Shown here piece after piece: positions 53,301 through 61,505 of a stretch of 64,000 nt of DNA. The notes under the pieces are model-generated. The model was not told the DNA's origin. It saw only the letters and a program-made list of their open reading frames with translations, and searched no databases. A program made the translations under genes and the position numbers. Within the stretch, counting starts at the first letter, position 1; each line of letters begins with the position of its first letter. The stretch is from Chitinophaga flava (GTDB taxonomy: Bacteria > Bacteroidota > Bacteroidia > Chitinophagales > Chitinophagaceae): positions 434,001 to 498,000 of the forward strand of contig NZ_QFFJ01000002.1 of the NCBI RefSeq assembly GCF_003308995.1, read 5' to 3'.

Positions 53301-53835
53301 TATCCTCGACAACAAAGACCTGGTGTACCTGGGCAACGCAGATCCTGACTTTTATGGTGGTATACAGAACACCGTTCGTTTTAAAAAGCTGAGTGTTTCC
53401 TTCTATTTCAACTACAGTGTGGGTGGGCAGATCTATAATCCTACCGAACTGTTTATGGGCACTGGTACTTATCTGAGCAATCAATTCCGTTATATGGTGA
53501 ATGCCTGGCATCCCGTGCGGAATCCGAATTCCGATTATCCGAGGGCAGACTCCAAAGATGACATTCCCAACGATCGGTTTGTGCATTCGGCCACCTTCCT
53601 GCGTTTCAAGAATTTCTCCATTGCTTATCCTTTTGACCTGAGCAAAATCACACATAAGAAACTGCAATCACTTTCGCTGTCGCTGGGTGGCAATAACCTG
53701 GTGTTGTGGAAGTATTACAACGGCTATGATCCGGAAGTGTCTACACAGAGTGGAAGCTCTACTATTCGTCGCATGGACAACGGGGCTTATCCGTCCAGTC
53801 GTACGATCACTTTTGGTGCTGAATTAAAATTCTAA
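50371..53835 (+). CDS. SusC/RagA family TonB-linked transporter with STN domain (locus 3)
   Basis: The start at 50371 gives 1154 residues; the upstream in-frame codon at 50332 is TTG. A long N-terminus with a late signal segment (WPCILLFAAILCLEVQAGTM, about 38-60) precedes the STN domain (VTLAGKNLSFREIFHVLEKQ), a carboxypeptidase-regulatory-like domain (GKVTDNEGNPLPGATVAVAG), the plug (LYIVDGLMDGITS, AIYGSRGSNGVIIITTKSG) and a barrel ending TITFGAELKF. The SusD gene follows in ten bases. Confidence 0.92.
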   Translation: MFTKQLYTQRSSFPPGHRSSQNSSRPSGKRRLWPCILLFAAILCLEVQAGTMGQTVTLAGKNLSFREIFHVLEKQTGYVVFYNTAMLSKTKPVTVAVKNMSVVDFLRTVMADQPIDFEISVKTITIKEKNSVSVEVVPAQTNRELAKDPPVKGKVTDNEGNPLPGATVAVAGGTRGVQTNEKGEFSIEAGSNATLLVTYIGFERKVISLAHDKQPLTIQLVPAKKDINEVVVIGYGAVAKKDLTGAVSVVRPADIEGLPVTRVDQMLQGRIAGAEIVSTSGEPGAGTSVRIRGTRSISASNEPLYIVDGLMDGITSLNELNPSDIASINVLKDASSTAIYGSRGSNGVIIITTKSGVNRSGKTNFTFRSDLGSSVLPRYLDLMNATEFAQLQNDRFYFSNAANPTRPLEEYPYPDPLSLGEGTNWTKEITRVAPYQNYTLSANGGDKATQYYFSANYNDNQGIIKNSGMQRYQVRLNLDRTISRYVKAGVRFNYSQLMRKLNNADIGTNTLWYRSTIFLAPTMAAYKPDGSFNDWNTQWYSGTLFDSPIANVELKQNDALEKSLSSMGYIEITPVKNILIRSTLSYTDYSKNENQFTPSTMPSRANANSGGAAYKRSYYDNNILNENTITYKNSWNRKHNLDVMYGFTLQKKKFNNMTASGSGYFIDGIGPNDIGALPSKETISIGSSLENQGRMSHLARINYNYKNKYYLTATGRADGASNFSKDHKWAYFPSAAFKWNVTSEPFMKRFRDISELSVRVSGGTSGNDAISRYQSLSRMNSTSSGYLFNGTQPVAYYPGRIENEGLTWEKTTSYNAGLDLSFLNKRVDISLDLYKSFTSDLLLTVQLPSHTGYSSRLANIGKTSNKGIELSINTENISRKNFSWSTTFTIARNKQLVEDIGGLDKVSVYDNPYGAQYMMYGYKKGQPLNALWGMQYAGTWKSQAEIDQDKIDKKYASAAVSYYSPGRQRYIDQNHDGILDNKDLVYLGNADPDFYGGIQNTVRFKKLSVSFYFNYSVGGQIYNPTELFMGTGTYLSNQFRYMVNAWHPVRNPNSDYPRADSKDDIPNDRFVHSATFLRFKNFSIAYPFDLSKITHKKLQSLSLSLGGNNLVLWKYYNGYDPEVSTQSGSSTIRRMDNGAYPSSRTITFGAELKF

Positions 53836-53845
53836 AAGTATTGGT

Positions 53846-55354
53846 ATGAAAAGAAAATACAGTTATCTCCTTTCTTTATTGCTGCTGGCGGGTGTTAGCT
53901 TGTCCACCGGCTGTAAAAAACTGCTGGAGGAAGATCCCAGTAGCTTTGTTAGTCCGGGTGAATTTTTTCAGAACGAGAATCAGTGTATTGCTGCATTGAA
54001 CGGTTGTTATATTCCGCTCAACAGCGTGTATACAGCTGATTTCATGATTGCGCAGGAAGCTGCTACAGACCTGGCTTTCCTGAACTCATCCGCGCTGGAT
54101 GCCAAATTCGAAATATCACCAGCCAATCCTGGAATGGGTGATAATTTATGGTCGGCCTGTTATAATGGTATCATGTATTGCAATGCGGCGATATATGGCA
54201 TTGAAAATGCTAAGGTGGCCGCCGACCGGAAACCTGCGCTGAAAGCGGAAGCGGTGGCGCTGCGGGCGTTGTACTATTATCTCCTTACCAGTACTTTCAA
54301 CGATGTACCATATTATACGCAGAATATCAGTAGTCTGAGTGCTTTGACTGAGGTGATGAAACTGGGCAGAATGAGTGCGGTGGAAACCAGGGACAAGCTG
54401 ATCAAAGAACTGCAGGAATATGCGCCGAAGTTGCCACAGGCACGTACTTCAGAGGTGCCTCAAAATAGAATATCTGCCGCTATGGCGTATATGCTTATCG
54501 GTAAGATGGCACTGTGGAATAAGGAATATCAGGTATGTGCAGATGCTATGCAGGCTATTCGCAAGATTTATGGCCAACTGGCGCAGTATCCGTTAAAGGA
54601 TACCTGGTTCCGTAATAAAAACACGCCGGAATCCATTTTTGAAGTACAGTTCACCTGGTCGGCCACCGGTCTGAGGAAAACATCTACAGTGGCCTGTTTC
54701 TTTACGCCCACCAAAACAGCAGGTACCAGCACCTATGATGGGGTAAACATACCAGAATTGGGCTCCAAAGCCAATCCTTTCGTCTCCATTACACCTACTG
54801 AATACTTCATGGGACTGTATGACTTTGCAGATCCACGTCGTGAAACTATTTTGGCCTACAGCTATAACGGCACCTATTTCAAACGGCCCATGCAAAACAA
54901 TGGTACCGGCAAAGCCTGGATGGGGCCTAAATTCTGGTGCCCGGGCATGGACAATGTGTCTGATGGTAACAACCAGAAAGTGTTCCGTTATGCAGACGCA
55001 TTGCTGATGCTGGCTGAAGCGGCCAATGAAACCGGCGACGCAGGGCTCGCACTGCAATGCCTGAACGAAGTTAAATCCAGGGCATACGACGGCCTTAAAC
55101 TTCCCGCATATCCCGGTAAAGATCAGTTTTTTGAAGAAGTGAAAAAAGAGCGTGCGCGTGAACTGATGGGAGAATACGGTCGTAAATGGGACCTCGTAAG
55201 ATGGGGGACCTTCTACAAAGTTGTTAGCCAGACATCCGCTACAGAATATGATGTCATCAAAAACAACCTTCGCCCTTACCATGAATACTATCCGATACCG
55301 GACAAAGAAGTACTGCGTTCCGGCGGCACCTTAACTAATCCAGCTTATAAATAA
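53846..55354 (+). CDS. SusD/RagB family lipoprotein (locus 3)
   Basis: The 502-residue protein has a lipobox (LSTGC, Cys23). The N-terminal segment EEDPSSFVSPGEFFQNENQC is typical of SusD, followed by the TPR-like core (LKAEAVALRALYYYLLTSTF, AMAYMLIGKMALWNKEYQVC). The C-terminal RYADALLMLAEAANETG and RARELMGEYGRKWDLVRWGT follow. It should act with the upstream SusC as a surface binding protein. Confidence 0.92.
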   Translation: MKRKYSYLLSLLLLAGVSLSTGCKKLLEEDPSSFVSPGEFFQNENQCIAALNGCYIPLNSVYTADFMIAQEAATDLAFLNSSALDAKFEISPANPGMGDNLWSACYNGIMYCNAAIYGIENAKVAADRKPALKAEAVALRALYYYLLTSTFNDVPYYTQNISSLSALTEVMKLGRMSAVETRDKLIKELQEYAPKLPQARTSEVPQNRISAAMAYMLIGKMALWNKEYQVCADAMQAIRKIYGQLAQYPLKDTWFRNKNTPESIFEVQFTWSATGLRKTSTVACFFTPTKTAGTSTYDGVNIPELGSKANPFVSITPTEYFMGLYDFADPRRETILAYSYNGTYFKRPMQNNGTGKAWMGPKFWCPGMDNVSDGNNQKVFRYADALLMLAEAANETGDAGLALQCLNEVKSRAYDGLKLPAYPGKDQFFEEVKKERARELMGEYGRKWDLVRWGTFYKVVSQTSATEYDVIKNNLRPYHEYYPIPDKEVLRSGGTLTNPAYK

Positions 55355-55360
55355 TTTATC

Positions 55361-56212
55361 ATGAAACGTTTTCTGAAGATTGCTTTTTTATTGTTTTGTC
55401 CTTTTTATATAGCCGGTGCTCAGGCACAGGCGCCGCTTCGGGTATTGAGTTATAACATCCTGGAAGGAATGACCACCGATACTACCAAAGGGAAGAAAGT
55501 ATTTGTAGAGTGGGTGAAACAGTTCAACCCGGATATCATGGCATTACAGGAATGTAATGGATTTACCCAGAAATCACTGGAAGAACTGGCCGCTACCTGG
55601 GGGCATCCTTATGCCGTGATCGTAAAAGAGAATGGTTATCCTACCGGCCTCACTTCCAGATATCCTATCACCGATATTCAGAAGGTGAATGAAAACATGA
55701 CCCATGGCTTTATCATGGCTAACGTGAACGGCTATAACGTTGTTGTGCTGCATCTCAATCCGCACAAGTACCGCAAAAGAAGAGAAGAGATAGCCAGTAT
55801 CCTGGCCAATACAGAAAGAAAAAATGATAAGGGCAACTGGATCATCATGGGAGACTTCAACTCCAATACACCACTGGATAAAAACCGGCTAGACTCCAAC
55901 AGAATCAAGGGCTGGCAGGCCAACGCTATCAAGAAAAATCCCAATATCGACAACCTGGTGGATGGCAACCTGATAGATTACGACGTACAGCAGCGTATGC
56001 TGAATGCCGGTTTTACAGATGCTATCTATGAATCTGACAGGCAGGAAAAGGCTGTTTCCGGAAAGGATACCATACGTACCACCACCCGCATTGATTACAT
56101 CTATCTCAGTAAGGACCTGGCAAAGAAGTTAAAGACCTGTCATTTCATTTATGATGATTTTACAGCTAAATACTCCGATCACCAGCCGGTATACATGGAA
56201 ATTAAAAAATAA
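55361..56212 (+). CDS. Secreted endonuclease/exonuclease/phosphatase family hydrolase
   Basis: The 283-residue protein has a signal peptide ending around AQAQ. All family motifs are present: Asn32 in LSYNILEG, Glu64 in ALQECNG, His131 in VVLHLNP, Asp165/Asn167 in IIMGDFNSNT, TTRIDYIYLS, and Asp273-His274 in YSDHQPVYM. These are metal-dependent phosphodiesterases or phosphatases, acting on DNA, phospholipids or inositol phosphates depending on subgroup. Export and SusCD linkage argue for an extracytoplasmic nutrient role. It follows SusD by six bases. Confidence 0.9.
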   Translation: MKRFLKIAFLLFCPFYIAGAQAQAPLRVLSYNILEGMTTDTTKGKKVFVEWVKQFNPDIMALQECNGFTQKSLEELAATWGHPYAVIVKENGYPTGLTSRYPITDIQKVNENMTHGFIMANVNGYNVVVLHLNPHKYRKRREEIASILANTERKNDKGNWIIMGDFNSNTPLDKNRLDSNRIKGWQANAIKKNPNIDNLVDGNLIDYDVQQRMLNAGFTDAIYESDRQEKAVSGKDTIRTTTRIDYIYLSKDLAKKLKTCHFIYDDFTAKYSDHQPVYMEIKK

Positions 56213-56220
56213 AAACCGCC

Positions 56221-58254
56221 ATGGGAAAATATCTGTTTATAACAGCCTGTTTATTATTGGGGATCATCTCGTGTCGCAAAACGGAAGATTATAAATTCAG
56301 CACTCCGCTGGGCATTGATACCCGCATTGTGCAGGTAGGCGCTGGCGCCGATACTACCCGCATTATCGTATATGCCGACGGCGACTGGAATATGGAGCTG
56401 GCAGCAGAAACACCCTGGCTGCAGCTGCAAACCAGCAGCGGGCATGGCAAAGGCAATGCGCTGATAGAGGTAAAGGACAACAGCGGTCAGTTACCCCGTG
56501 CAGCCAAACTGGTAGTCAAAGGAGGCGGTAAATCAGATACCATCGTGTTGCAACAGAAAGGTATTACGCCACTGCTGGCTATCACCGATGAAACAGCACA
56601 GACTATCGCCAACGGGGGAACGTACAAATCAGCCATCAATACCAATATACCACTGGATTTGATGACAGTAGGGTATGGCTACGATTCTTCCGGTACCACC
56701 AACTGGGTATCCGGCCTGCAGATAAAAGACGGGTATCTGTTTTTTAAGGTAGATACCAACCAGCTGGCGACAGCCCGCAGCGTGGCGTTGCGGTTGAGTT
56801 ACCTGGATGCACTGGGTACCACCACCAGAGATACCATCCTTATCAAACAACAGCCTGGGATGAGTTATGAAGGCGCCATACAAAAGGATTTTGCCTATGT
56901 AAAACAAACACTGGCCAACGGCGTGATCAATGAGAATATCTATGTGGAAGGGGTTGTGGTCAGCGACAAAGGACATCCCAATATCGCCCGCAACCTCAAT
57001 ACACCCGCCAACAAACACAACCTGGATAAAACGGAAAACAGTATAGCCGTTTACGTGCAAAGTCTGGATGGCAGCAGTGGCCTCTATTTCAGGACCAAAA
57101 CACCTGGTGATAATATCTTTAACTTCAACGACCGTGTGAAAATATGGTTGAAAGGCACCAGCATTCAGCAGTTGCCAAATCCTTCCCGGACCATCATCTC
57201 AGACCTGGATGTAGTACATATCATGAAAAAAGATGTAGGTACCGGAGTACTGCAGCCAAGAGAAAAATATATGTCACAGCTGACAGACAATGATCTCTAT
57301 ACCTATGTAAAACTCAAAGAGGTGGAAATATCCGTCCCTAGTGGTTCCTTTACGAATATCAATGAAGGTTATACGGCGAGGATGGATTGTTACCCCACGA
57401 GCATCCGCGATATTCAGGGCAGCAGCATGTATATGCTTACCAACCTGGATGTTGCTTACCGTCGCGATGGCAAGCGGGTGCCGCAAGGCTCCGGCAATAT
57501 CACCGGCATCCTGGTACATGAAGAATACGAACGTTATGGCGGTGATATCGGGCGTTATTCCATTCGTCATCTGAAGAGAGAAGACATCGCGCTGAATGAT
57601 GACCGGAATAATGGCTTCTCCAATGTGCTGGCAGAATGGAGCCGGTTTAAAACCGAATACGCTACTACGCCTACAGATGCGCAGCATCCGCTTACCCCGG
57701 ACATCGGCACAGGACGTATTTATCAGAGTGGCAAAAAATGGCTCGACTATACCGCCAACGGTATCTCGGGCACTACGGATTACAACGCGCTGATACAGGA
57801 GCCTACCACCAACAAGGGCGCCGTTGCCAATGGTGGCTGGGGCGCCAAAGGCTGGTGGAACAACACTACCAATACCGGTGAATACTGGGCGATAGAAATG
57901 TCTACTGCCGGCATCAGCACACCAGTGTCTTTACAGATAGAAGGTAACACCGATATCGGCGGCCCCCGCAACTTCGTAGCTGAATGGTCGGCGGATAATA
58001 CCAGCTGGAATAGTTTAGGCAGCTTCACATTTGAAGATGTGGCCAACTGGTCTAATACCCTGCTTACACAGGTGGCAGGATATAAAGTGCTGAACTTCCA
58101 GCTGCCACAGGCAGCATCCGGACAAGATCATTTGTATGTCCGGTTGAGAGTGGCGAATAAAAACGTAGGCACCACTACCGCAGCTAGCGGCGGAACATTA
58201 TCGACGACAGCTTCATGCAGATTGGTGCATGTGTCGGTGAAGTATAATAAGTAG
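56221..58254 (+). CDS. BACON/DUF5689-like surface lipoprotein (locus 3)
   Basis: The 677-residue protein has a lipobox (GIISC, Cys18). Two BACON-like Ig domains (residues about 30-110 and 115-215) show the DGDWNMELAAETPWLQL and TNWVSGLQIKDGYLFFK patterns. A DUF5689-like OB-type domain (about 220-460, ENIYVEGVVVSDKGHPNIAR, then DRVKIWLKGTSIQQLPNPSR) follows, and a C-terminal jelly-roll-like region (about 470-677, EYWAIEMSTAGISTPVSLQI). It is probably a surface-exposed binding protein of the locus, in the same operon as the phosphodiesterase. Confidence 0.8.
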   Translation: MGKYLFITACLLLGIISCRKTEDYKFSTPLGIDTRIVQVGAGADTTRIIVYADGDWNMELAAETPWLQLQTSSGHGKGNALIEVKDNSGQLPRAAKLVVKGGGKSDTIVLQQKGITPLLAITDETAQTIANGGTYKSAINTNIPLDLMTVGYGYDSSGTTNWVSGLQIKDGYLFFKVDTNQLATARSVALRLSYLDALGTTTRDTILIKQQPGMSYEGAIQKDFAYVKQTLANGVINENIYVEGVVVSDKGHPNIARNLNTPANKHNLDKTENSIAVYVQSLDGSSGLYFRTKTPGDNIFNFNDRVKIWLKGTSIQQLPNPSRTIISDLDVVHIMKKDVGTGVLQPREKYMSQLTDNDLYTYVKLKEVEISVPSGSFTNINEGYTARMDCYPTSIRDIQGSSMYMLTNLDVAYRRDGKRVPQGSGNITGILVHEEYERYGGDIGRYSIRHLKREDIALNDDRNNGFSNVLAEWSRFKTEYATTPTDAQHPLTPDIGTGRIYQSGKKWLDYTANGISGTTDYNALIQEPTTNKGAVANGGWGAKGWWNNTTNTGEYWAIEMSTAGISTPVSLQIEGNTDIGGPRNFVAEWSADNTSWNSLGSFTFEDVANWSNTLLTQVAGYKVLNFQLPQAASGQDHLYVRLRVANKNVGTTTAASGGTLSTTASCRLVHVSVKYNK

Positions 58255-58275
58255 GAGAATATTTTTAATAGGGGC

Positions 58276-58315
58276 CAGGGGATCATCTGAAAAGGTGATC
58301 CCCTGCTTCGTTTTT
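58276..58315 (+). terminator. Terminator of locus 3
   Basis: CAGGGGATCA pairs perfectly with TGATCCCCTG around a ten-base loop, followed by a T-rich tract. Confidence 0.88.
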
Positions 58316-58370
58316 ATTGTGCATGTATTATCTTCAGCTTTAGGATTCATTCCAACAAATTAGCAGAAAG

Positions 58371-58602
58371 ATGTTCAGTTTGATAATCAAAGACTGTATT
58401 GATCAGGAAGATCTACTAACCAACTTATCACAGTTTTTCAAAAACGAAGTGTCTATCGCTTATCTTGATATGGATAAAGAAAGGCATGAGGATAAGCGAT
58501 AATCTGCTTAATCCCTATACCTGGATTCTAATCACTGACGCAGGTGAACAAGGAGTTGTCAGGCAGCTGGTAGATGAAAACGACGTTTTTAAAATTATAT
58601 GA
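58371..58602 (+). pseudogene. Small gene broken by an AAAG duplication
   Basis: From ATG 58371 the frame reads FSLIIKDCIDQEDLLTNLSQ and continues to a stop at 58500-58502. The +1 frame then continues with SDNLLNPYTWILITDAGEQG and ends at TGA 58602. Two tandem AAAG units lie at 58476-58483. Removing one restores a single frame of about 75 residues. The product resembles small immunity-type proteins only in size and composition; the function is unknown. Confidence 0.55.
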
Positions 58603-58672
58603 TGGTTGCCAAAATCACGGCGCCAACATTTATAGGTACTGGCTGAAATGACATTCTAAAAATGTTTAAAAG

Positions 58673-59074
58673 ATGAGTTACACCTTACATGACTGGCCCT
58701 ATCAATGGTTGGGGCCATGGAAGGAATACGGAGAAGGTTATGAGAAATATCCTTCTATAAAGGATTTTGTGAATCATGAAATCAATGCAGGTTATGATAA
58801 GAGATTAATTGAATATTTGAATAACGGTGTTATTGTTTGTGTAACAAGCGGCATAAGTTTCCCTTCTCCTTTTGATGGACAGATAAAGAGAGATACTGTT
58901 GCTTACAGGACCGATGGTAAATGGCTCTGGCTGGATAATATTGCTGACTTTGTCGCAGAGAACGGACTGGTGATACCTGAACAATGGTACTGTGAAATAA
59001 GGGAGCGTGATTTTATCATTCCGGATGTGAGTCATGAACAGCTTGAACAGTTGCCACTAATCATTTCCTCCTAA
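58673..59074 (+). CDS. Hypothetical protein, accessory island
   Basis: The 133-residue protein is soluble and rich in aromatic residues (HDWPYQWLGPWKEYGEGYEK, then NGVIVCVTSGISFPSPFDGQ and YRTDGKWLWLDNIADFVAEN). I recognise no family. Size, composition and setting among broken small genes are compatible with an immunity or toxin-neutralising protein, but there is no motif to show it. It lies 19 bases before the TfoX-like gene and may share its transcript. Confidence 0.6.
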   Translation: MSYTLHDWPYQWLGPWKEYGEGYEKYPSIKDFVNHEINAGYDKRLIEYLNNGVIVCVTSGISFPSPFDGQIKRDTVAYRTDGKWLWLDNIADFVAENGLVIPEQWYCEIRERDFIIPDVSHEQLEQLPLIISS

Positions 59075-59092
59075 ATCCCTTACCTTCGTGGT

Positions 59093-59434
59093 ATGATTAT
59101 GAACGACGAAGAATTAATCTCCTGGGTGAGAAAATCAATGCAGCCGATAGGGCCTATCAGTACCCGGCCGACAATGGAGGGGCAGGCTATTTATCTGGAT
59201 GGGATGCTCTTTGCTTATGTGGCAGAGTCGAAGTTATGGTTCAGAACGGATGATGAGAGCGACCTGGCATGGGATGCTGCTGGTAGTGAGTGGTTGAGAA
59301 GACCGAAGAAAGATGGTACGCTGGGATATGAACCTTATCGTAGTGCGCCGGAAGGAGCATATACGGATGAGAAGGACCTGCGTAAATGGGCGAAACAAGG
59401 TCTGGCAGCAGGACGAAGAGCCAAACAAAACTAG
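59093..59434 (+). CDS. TfoX N-terminal domain protein
   Basis: The 113-residue protein has the TfoX_N layout: IGPISTRPTMEGQAIYLDGM, LFAYVAESKLWFRTDDESD, then WDAAGSEW and the C-terminal YEPYRSAPEGAYTDEKDLRK, WAKQGLAAGRRAKQN. Only the N-terminal module of TfoX/Sxy is present; such stand-alone domains are common and are not proof of competence control. The last 32 bases of the gene recur at 61506. The start could also be 59099. A terminator follows. Confidence 0.85.
   Translation: MIMNDEELISWVRKSMQPIGPISTRPTMEGQAIYLDGMLFAYVAESKLWFRTDDESDLAWDAAGSEWLRRPKKDGTLGYEPYRSAPEGAYTDEKDLRKWAKQGLAAGRRAKQN
59402..59433 (+). repeat. Direct repeat, copy 1 (3' end of the TfoX-like gene)
   Basis: This 32-base stretch encodes the last residues LAAGRRAKQN and is repeated with one mismatch at 61506-61537. 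Confidence 0.9.
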
Positions 59435-59439
59435 TGAAG

Positions 59440-59483
59440 CTGACCAAAAAGTAAGAGCTACATTTTGGTCAGTTTTCTTTTTT
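59440..59483 (+). terminator. Terminator after the TfoX-like gene
   Basis: CTGACCAAAA pairs with TTTTGGTCAG around a 13-base loop, followed by a T-rich run. Confidence 0.85.
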
Positions 59484-59559
59484 TAGATAGATTTTTAAGT
59501 TTTGAAGCCTTGGCGTTATTATCATGGGTTTTACTTCTAGAGATGTCGCGTTAAACAGT

Positions 59560-59690
59560 TTATGAGTATTGAGCCACCGTTTTTAGTTTTTGGAGATAAA
59601 ATTTACGCATATTATGGGCAATGGCAACCGGGCCAACTCAGCTTTGAACCCTTGATCCTCCTCTTAGATTAAACATCGGATGTATTGATT
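59560..59690 (-). pseudogene. Remnant of an IS1182-like transposase C-terminus
   Basis: Read on the minus strand, the segment gives SIHPMFNLRGGSRVQS, a stop, then VGPVAIAHNMRKFYLQKLKT and a final stop. The pattern F-x-L-R-G-x-x-K/R-V, then L/V-A-I-A-H-N-x-R-K is the conserved end of IS1182-family DDE transposases. An in-frame stop and loss of everything upstream show decay. The rest of 59484-59832 holds no readable gene. Confidence 0.4.
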
Positions 59691-59849
59691 CGTTTTGCAT
59701 CCCTTATAGGATGCAGATATTGTTTGTAGATCCACTCATGTCAAATAAGTTGACGCTGTGACCTATTTAATATTGTTTTATATCTAATGAAATACTTATG
59801 GAAACTGTAGCGCTGTTCTGTTCCCTGCTAATATCGGCCGTCTATTAGA

Positions 59850-59984
59850 ATGTTCAGTTACCACATTATGACATATTTCTTTCAGGAGGTTATAAATAAC
59901 CGATTTTGTCCTGGCAACATCGGTATGGAGTGGGTTGAAAGAATTAGAAGAAGATTTAAATTCCAAATACCTTCAAGTAAATAA
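59850..59984 (+). pseudogene. Short ORF, probable 3' remnant of a lost gene
   Basis: A 44-codon frame (FSYHIMTYFFQEVINNRFCP, then GNIGMEWVERIRRRFKFQIP) ends two bases before the next start. It has no recognisable family. The tight spacing to the membrane protein gene suggests it is the 3' end of an upstream partner that has been lost. Confidence 0.3.
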
Positions 59985-59986
59985 TT

Positions 59987-60379
59987 ATGAAAACACTTTC
60001 AATTACGCTAAATATATTTATTGTAGTAATTATTGCTTTAACTCCGGGTAGATTTTATAATGATTATACAAGATTTTTCGATTGGATAATCCTTCTCTTG
60101 ATGATAGTAAATAGTTTTTTCCTGATAAAGAGTGGTAAGAAAAAAATTATAGGGGGATACTTATTATGTTCGTTACTAGCATTAGTTTACTGTTTATCAT
60201 CTGTATTTTCAAATGATGAAATTGGGTATATCAAACCAAGATTAGGCTATTTGGGTATAAAAGTTGAAATTATATCGCAAAGTGAACTTGAAAAACTTGA
60301 ATTAATATCGTTTATAACTATAGGGATATTAGTTGTGACTGAATTGATACTACTTTGGAGAACTATAAAATATAAATAA
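59987..60379 (+). CDS. Small integral membrane protein
   Basis: The 130-residue protein has four hydrophobic spans: residues 5-20 (SITLNIFIVVIIALTPG), 31-49 (WIILLLMIVNSFFLIK), 56-74 (GGYLLCSLLALVYCLSSVF) and 106-124 (LISFITIGILVVTELILLW). No family or motif is recognised. A/T-rich base use compared with the SusCD loci suggests foreign origin. It may be an immunity protein in the toxin-like island, which is a guess from context. Confidence 0.55.
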   Translation: MKTLSITLNIFIVVIIALTPGRFYNDYTRFFDWIILLLMIVNSFFLIKSGKKKIIGGYLLCSLLALVYCLSSVFSNDEIGYIKPRLGYLGIKVEIISQSELEKLELISFITIGILVVTELILLWRTIKYK

Positions 60380-60561
60380 ACCCTTATGCCGTCGCACGTG
60401 TGTGACATGTGAGCTAAAACAGTGAGTCGCAGCCTGGCCATTACGACAGGCTCTCTTATATAGCCGTATTGTGTTGCAATTGATGTAATAGTAGATTTGA
60501 TAGTCTAAATGGAAAAGAGTGTTGGAGTATTCGATTTTCAGGACGGAAAGGAAAAAAGAAT

Positions 60562-61163
60562 ATGGGTAAAACAGATGAAATTCGCGCCAGATATGAACGT
60601 ATAATTAAAAGAGGTAGACAATTTGGATATGGTTTTGCTGCCGACAATTTACAATACTTTTTAAATAAATCAGGCGAAGCTATTCATGTACCTTTAGATA
60701 AATTGAGGTCTTTTAGAGCTTTTGAAAAAGCTTACAAGAAAAATATCGGGCGATTTGAAAGAAGTTTGATTGCCGTTGCTTCTTCCTTGAAGAATGGTGA
60801 GTCTAACGTTCTGGAGGAGTTTTGGGATGTAAAAGTTGCCCCATCCTATTTTAGTGAACTGTTTTTTGCAAGTGGTGCTAGCCAGATTACATCTACCAAG
60901 AAATTTAAGTTGGAGAAAAGGACGGCAAGATTTTTTAAAATAATTCGGTTGACCGGTATGATTGGAATGTTGGTTCTGCCGTACACATACCAGGCGAGGG
61001 TAATGTTAAAGATGATGACGGTATTTACCTCGAAGAAGAGGGAGGAGCAAAGTCCTACAGTCTTCGGAGCAACTGGACTACCTCTGTTACGGGAAGCATC
61101 AAGTTTAATTGGATCTTGTCTGATAATATTGATCTCGAATGGAAAATTGAATCCAAAAAATAA
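60562..61163 (+). pseudogene. Frameshifted toxin-like gene, unknown family
   Basis: The first frame reads IRARYERIIKRGRQFGYGFA, then LDKLRSFRAFEKAYKKNIGR and ASSLKNGESNVLEEFWDVKV up to about 60930. Beyond that the ORF becomes a basic Met-rich run typical of the wrong frame. Another frame continues with DRYDWNVGSAVHIPGEGNV and SNWTTSVTGSIKFNWILSDN and ends at TAA 61161-61163. Total length is one base short of a multiple of three. One lost A in the T6A4 run at 60931-60940 explains it. The next gene starts 11 bases after this stop. Confidence 0.6.
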
Positions 61164-61174
61164 TAAGTTGATAT

Positions 61175-61501
61175 ATGAAGAGCTTATTGGTTAGATACAA
61201 AAAGAGGATAATCCTTTTCTTTATAGGGGCTGTATTGCTGACAGCCGGTATATATTCTTATTGGAATAGCTATGTGAAATTTATTCCGACGGGATTTGAC
61301 GGCAATGATTTCTGTGTTGTGGAAGAGAATGATTTAATAGTAGAAAACTTGCCTGCAGTATTAAGATACCATGGAATATCTTTTAAGGTAGATAAAGATG
61401 GTGATATCTGTGTGAAGCGTTACATCGCGGACGATAGGGAGTTGATATGGAATTTTACTACTAAGTCTATGGATTCCAACTGGATAGCTAATCATCAATA
61501 G
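61175..61501 (+). CDS. Membrane-anchored small protein, possible partner of the toxin-like gene
   Basis: The 108-residue protein has a basic N-terminus and one anchor (residues 11-28, IILFFIGAVLLTAGIYSYW) followed by an extracytoplasmic domain with VVEENDLIVENLPAVLRYHG. It begins 11 bases after the restored stop of the preceding pseudogene, so the pair looks like an operon. An immunity role is suggested only by context. The sequence ends just before the second copy of the TfoX 3' repeat. Confidence 0.55.
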   Translation: MKSLLVRYKKRIILFFIGAVLLTAGIYSYWNSYVKFIPTGFDGNDFCVVEENDLIVENLPAVLRYHGISFKVDKDGDICVKRYIADDRELIWNFTTKSMDSNWIANHQ

Positions 61502-61505
61502 CGTA

